In this document: in pieces, positions 55,055 through 56,556 of the stretch | Numbering within the stretch: position 1 is the first letter of the stretch | How the letters are laid out: every line of letters begins with the position of its first letter | NCBI RefSeq assembly: GCF_016744175.1 | Contig: NZ_JADGEV010000018.1 | Span: 1-56,556, forward strand | Direction: 5' to 3' | Length of the DNA stretch: 56,556 nt | Source: Neptunomonas sp. | GTDB taxonomy: Bacteria > Pseudomonadota > Gammaproteobacteria > Pseudomonadales > Balneatricaceae | Notes under the pieces: model-generated | Databases searched by the model: none | The model's input: the letters and a program-made list of their open reading frames with translations, nothing else | What the model was told of the DNA's origin: nothing | Translations under genes and position numbers: made by a program

Positions 55055-56395
55055 TTACATATCTAGTTTCTTTTCAAGATAGTGAATATTCATACCGCCT
55101 TCCATAAAGTGAGCGTCACGAACAATCTCTTGATGTAGGGCTATGTTGGTGCGAATACCTTCAATCAGCATTTCATCTAATGCATTTCTCATGCGAGTAA
55201 GGGCCGTTTCGCGGTCTTCTCCATAAGTAATGAGTTTAGCGATGAGTGAGTCGTAATGTGGAGGTACTGTATAGCCATCGTATAAATGAGAATCAACACG
55301 AACGCCATTGCCGCCAGGAGCATGGAAATGAACAACCTTACCTGGGCTTGGTAAGAATGTTTTAGCGTCTTCAGCATTGATGCGACACTCAAATGAATGT
55401 CCGCGAGCAACAATATCTTCCTGCTTATAAGAAAGCGGAAGACCTGCAGCGACACGTAGCTGTTCTTTTACGATATCAACGCCTGTAATCATCTCTGTTA
55501 CAGGGTGCTCTACCTGAACACGGGTGTTCATTTCGATAAAGTAAAAGCCGCCATTCTCGTATAAGAACTCAAAAGTACCGGCGCCGCGGTAACCAATTTT
55601 GATGCATGCATCAACACAGGACTGTAAGACCTGGCGACGAGCTTCAGGGTCAATTTTAGGCGCAGGTGCTTCTTCAACAACTTTTTGGTGACGGCGCTGC
55701 ATTGAGCAATCGCGATCATAAAGATGGATTGCATTGCCTTGGCCGTCAGCTAATACCTGAATTTCCACATGACGTGGATTTTCAAGAAATTTTTCCATGT
55801 AGACCGTCGGGTCGCCAAATGCAGCAGCTGCTTCAGACTGGGTCACGTGAATGGAGCTAATGAGTGAGGCTTCTGAATTCACTACGCGCATACCGCGACC
55901 ACCGCCGCCTGATGCTGCTTTGATAATAACAGGGTAGCCAATACGTTTCGCTATAGCGTGAATTTTGTCGGGGTCTGTTGGCAAGGCGCCGTCAGAACCA
56001 GGAACCGTAGGTACGCCTGCTTCTCTCATGGCTGCAATGGCAGAAACCTTGTCACCCATTTTGCGAATAACGTCGCCAGTAGGGCCAATAAATACAAAGC
56101 CTGATTGCTCTACTTGGTCTGCAAATGCAGCATTCTCGGCAAGAAACCCATACCCTGGATGGATAGCGGTAGCATCAGTTACTTCTGCTGCGCTGATAAT
56201 AGCAGGGATGTTTAGATAGCTTTTTGCAGAGGATGCAGGGCCAATACAAACGGCCTGGTCGGCCAGTCGTACGTGCATAAGGTCGCGATCTGGCTGAGAG
56301 TGGATAGCAACGGTTTTAATACCAAGCTCTTTACAGGCTCTCAGAATGCGCAGAGCAATTTCGCCTCGGTTGGCAATAACAACTTTTTCCAGCAT
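55055..56395 (-). CDS. accC: Biotin carboxylase subunit of acetyl-CoA carboxylase
   Basis: ATP-grasp enzyme of 446 residues that carboxylates biotin on AccB for the first step of fatty acid synthesis. Recognisable parts: [48 protein letters not shown], the glycine-rich ATP loop [61 protein letters not shown], and [26 protein letters not shown]. Directly downstream of accB (32 bases), the usual gene order. Confidence 0.97.
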   Translation of the reverse strand: MLEKVVIANRGEIALRILRACKELGIKTVAIHSQPDRDLMHVRLADQAVCIGPASSAKSYLNIPAIISAAEVTDATAIHPGYGFLAENAAFADQVEQSGFVFIGPTGDVIRKMGDKVSAIAAMREAGVPTVPGSDGALPTDPDKIHAIAKRIGYPVIIKAASGGGGRGMRVVNSEASLISSIHVTQSEAAAAFGDPTVYMEKFLENPRHVEIQVLADGQGNAIHLYDRDCSMQRRHQKVVEEAPAPKIDPEARRQVLQSCVDACIKIGYRGAGTFEFLYENGGFYFIEMNTRVQVEHPVTEMITGVDIVKEQLRVAAGLPLSYKQEDIVARGHSFECRINAEDAKTFLPSPGKVVHFHAPGGNGVRVDSHLYDGYTVPPHYDSLIAKLITYGEDRETALTRMRNALDEMLIEGIRTNIALHQEIVRDAHFMEGGMNIHYLEKKLDM

Positions 56396-56427
56396 CTGGT
56401 TAAGTTCCTTTAGCGATATTCGGACGA

Positions 56428-56556
56428 TTAAACAATAGTGACCAGCGGCTGATCAAATTCTACTGGCTGACCATCTTCAATCAAGATAGCTTCAACAACA
56501 CCGGACTTGTCAGCTTCAATCTGGTTCATCATTTTCATAGCTTCGACGATACAGAT
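56428..56556 (-). CDS. accB: Biotin carboxyl carrier protein, 3' end only
   Basis: The last 42 codons plus stop of the accB gene, running off the right edge. The biotin attachment site EAMKMMNQI (biotinyl Lys between the two Met) and the ending [29 protein letters not shown] match AccB closely. The N-terminal part lies outside the window. It forms the accB-accC pair. Confidence 0.95.
   Translation of the reverse strand: MCIVEAMKMMNQIEADKSGVVEAILIEDGQPVEFDQPLVTIV

Overview
This window is a stretch of core chromosome from a marine-type gammaproteobacterium, most likely an Oceanospirillales relative (Neptunomonas/Amphritea/Marinobacterium-like). That is inferred from protein character, moderate G+C, and gene order: nadB | rpoE-rseA-rseC-degQ | lepA-lepB-DUF4845-rnc-era-recO-pdxJ on the left, and accB-accC-prmA-DUF3426-dusB-fis-purH-purD on the right. 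Both blocks match the order known from Pseudomonas. I see no rRNA, tRNA, insertion sequence, prophage, integrase or CRISPR array, and no region whose composition looks foreign.

Layout. 1-2376: sdhE and a ygfX-like gene, converging on nadB. 2600-5963: the sigma-E envelope-stress operon. 6128-12625: a housekeeping run (lepA, lepB, DUF4845, rnc, era, recO, pdxJ, acpS). 12631-16439: a MarR regulator divergent from a glycine-betaine-type ABC importer (binding protein, permease, ATPase). 16455-16992: a frameshifted thioredoxin-fold gene. 17029-29624: phhB, a spermidine-synthase-like gene, cysM, relA-mazG, ppc, adk, hemH-rlmB, an SGNH hydrolase and a GNAT enzyme. 29694-31826: ackA and a short phosphotransacetylase. 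31968-33588: argP/argO divergent pair. 33652-35218: a repeat-rich peptidoglycan-binding lipoprotein and a HIT protein. 35316-40072: the yeaG-yeaH-ycgB stress triad. 40221-44467: a branched-chain amino acid catabolic operon (amino acid dehydrogenase, E1 alpha, E1 beta, E2). 44863-48606: three neighbouring genes that all end in the same NTF2-like domain. 48822-56556: purD, purH, fis, dusB, DUF3426, prmA, accC and the 3' end of accB, all on the minus strand.

The two most interesting points are these. (1) At the mucA-mucB position there is one gene encoding an RseA/MucA-like anti-sigma factor fused to only the C-terminal domain of RseB/MucB; the lipid-sensing LolA-like half of RseB is absent. (2) An L,D-transpeptidase, a bitopic membrane protein and a TPR lipoprotein at 44.9-48.6 kb share a C-terminal NTF2-like domain, suggesting a three-part cell-wall module. 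Smaller leads include a hairpin that would mask the ribosome-binding site of the repeat lipoprotein, paired palindromes in the bkd/L,D-transpeptidase divergent region, paired TCACnGTGA elements before relA, and a branched-chain E2 lacking the usual catalytic aspartate. All family assignments come from reading protein sequence by eye; no database search was run.
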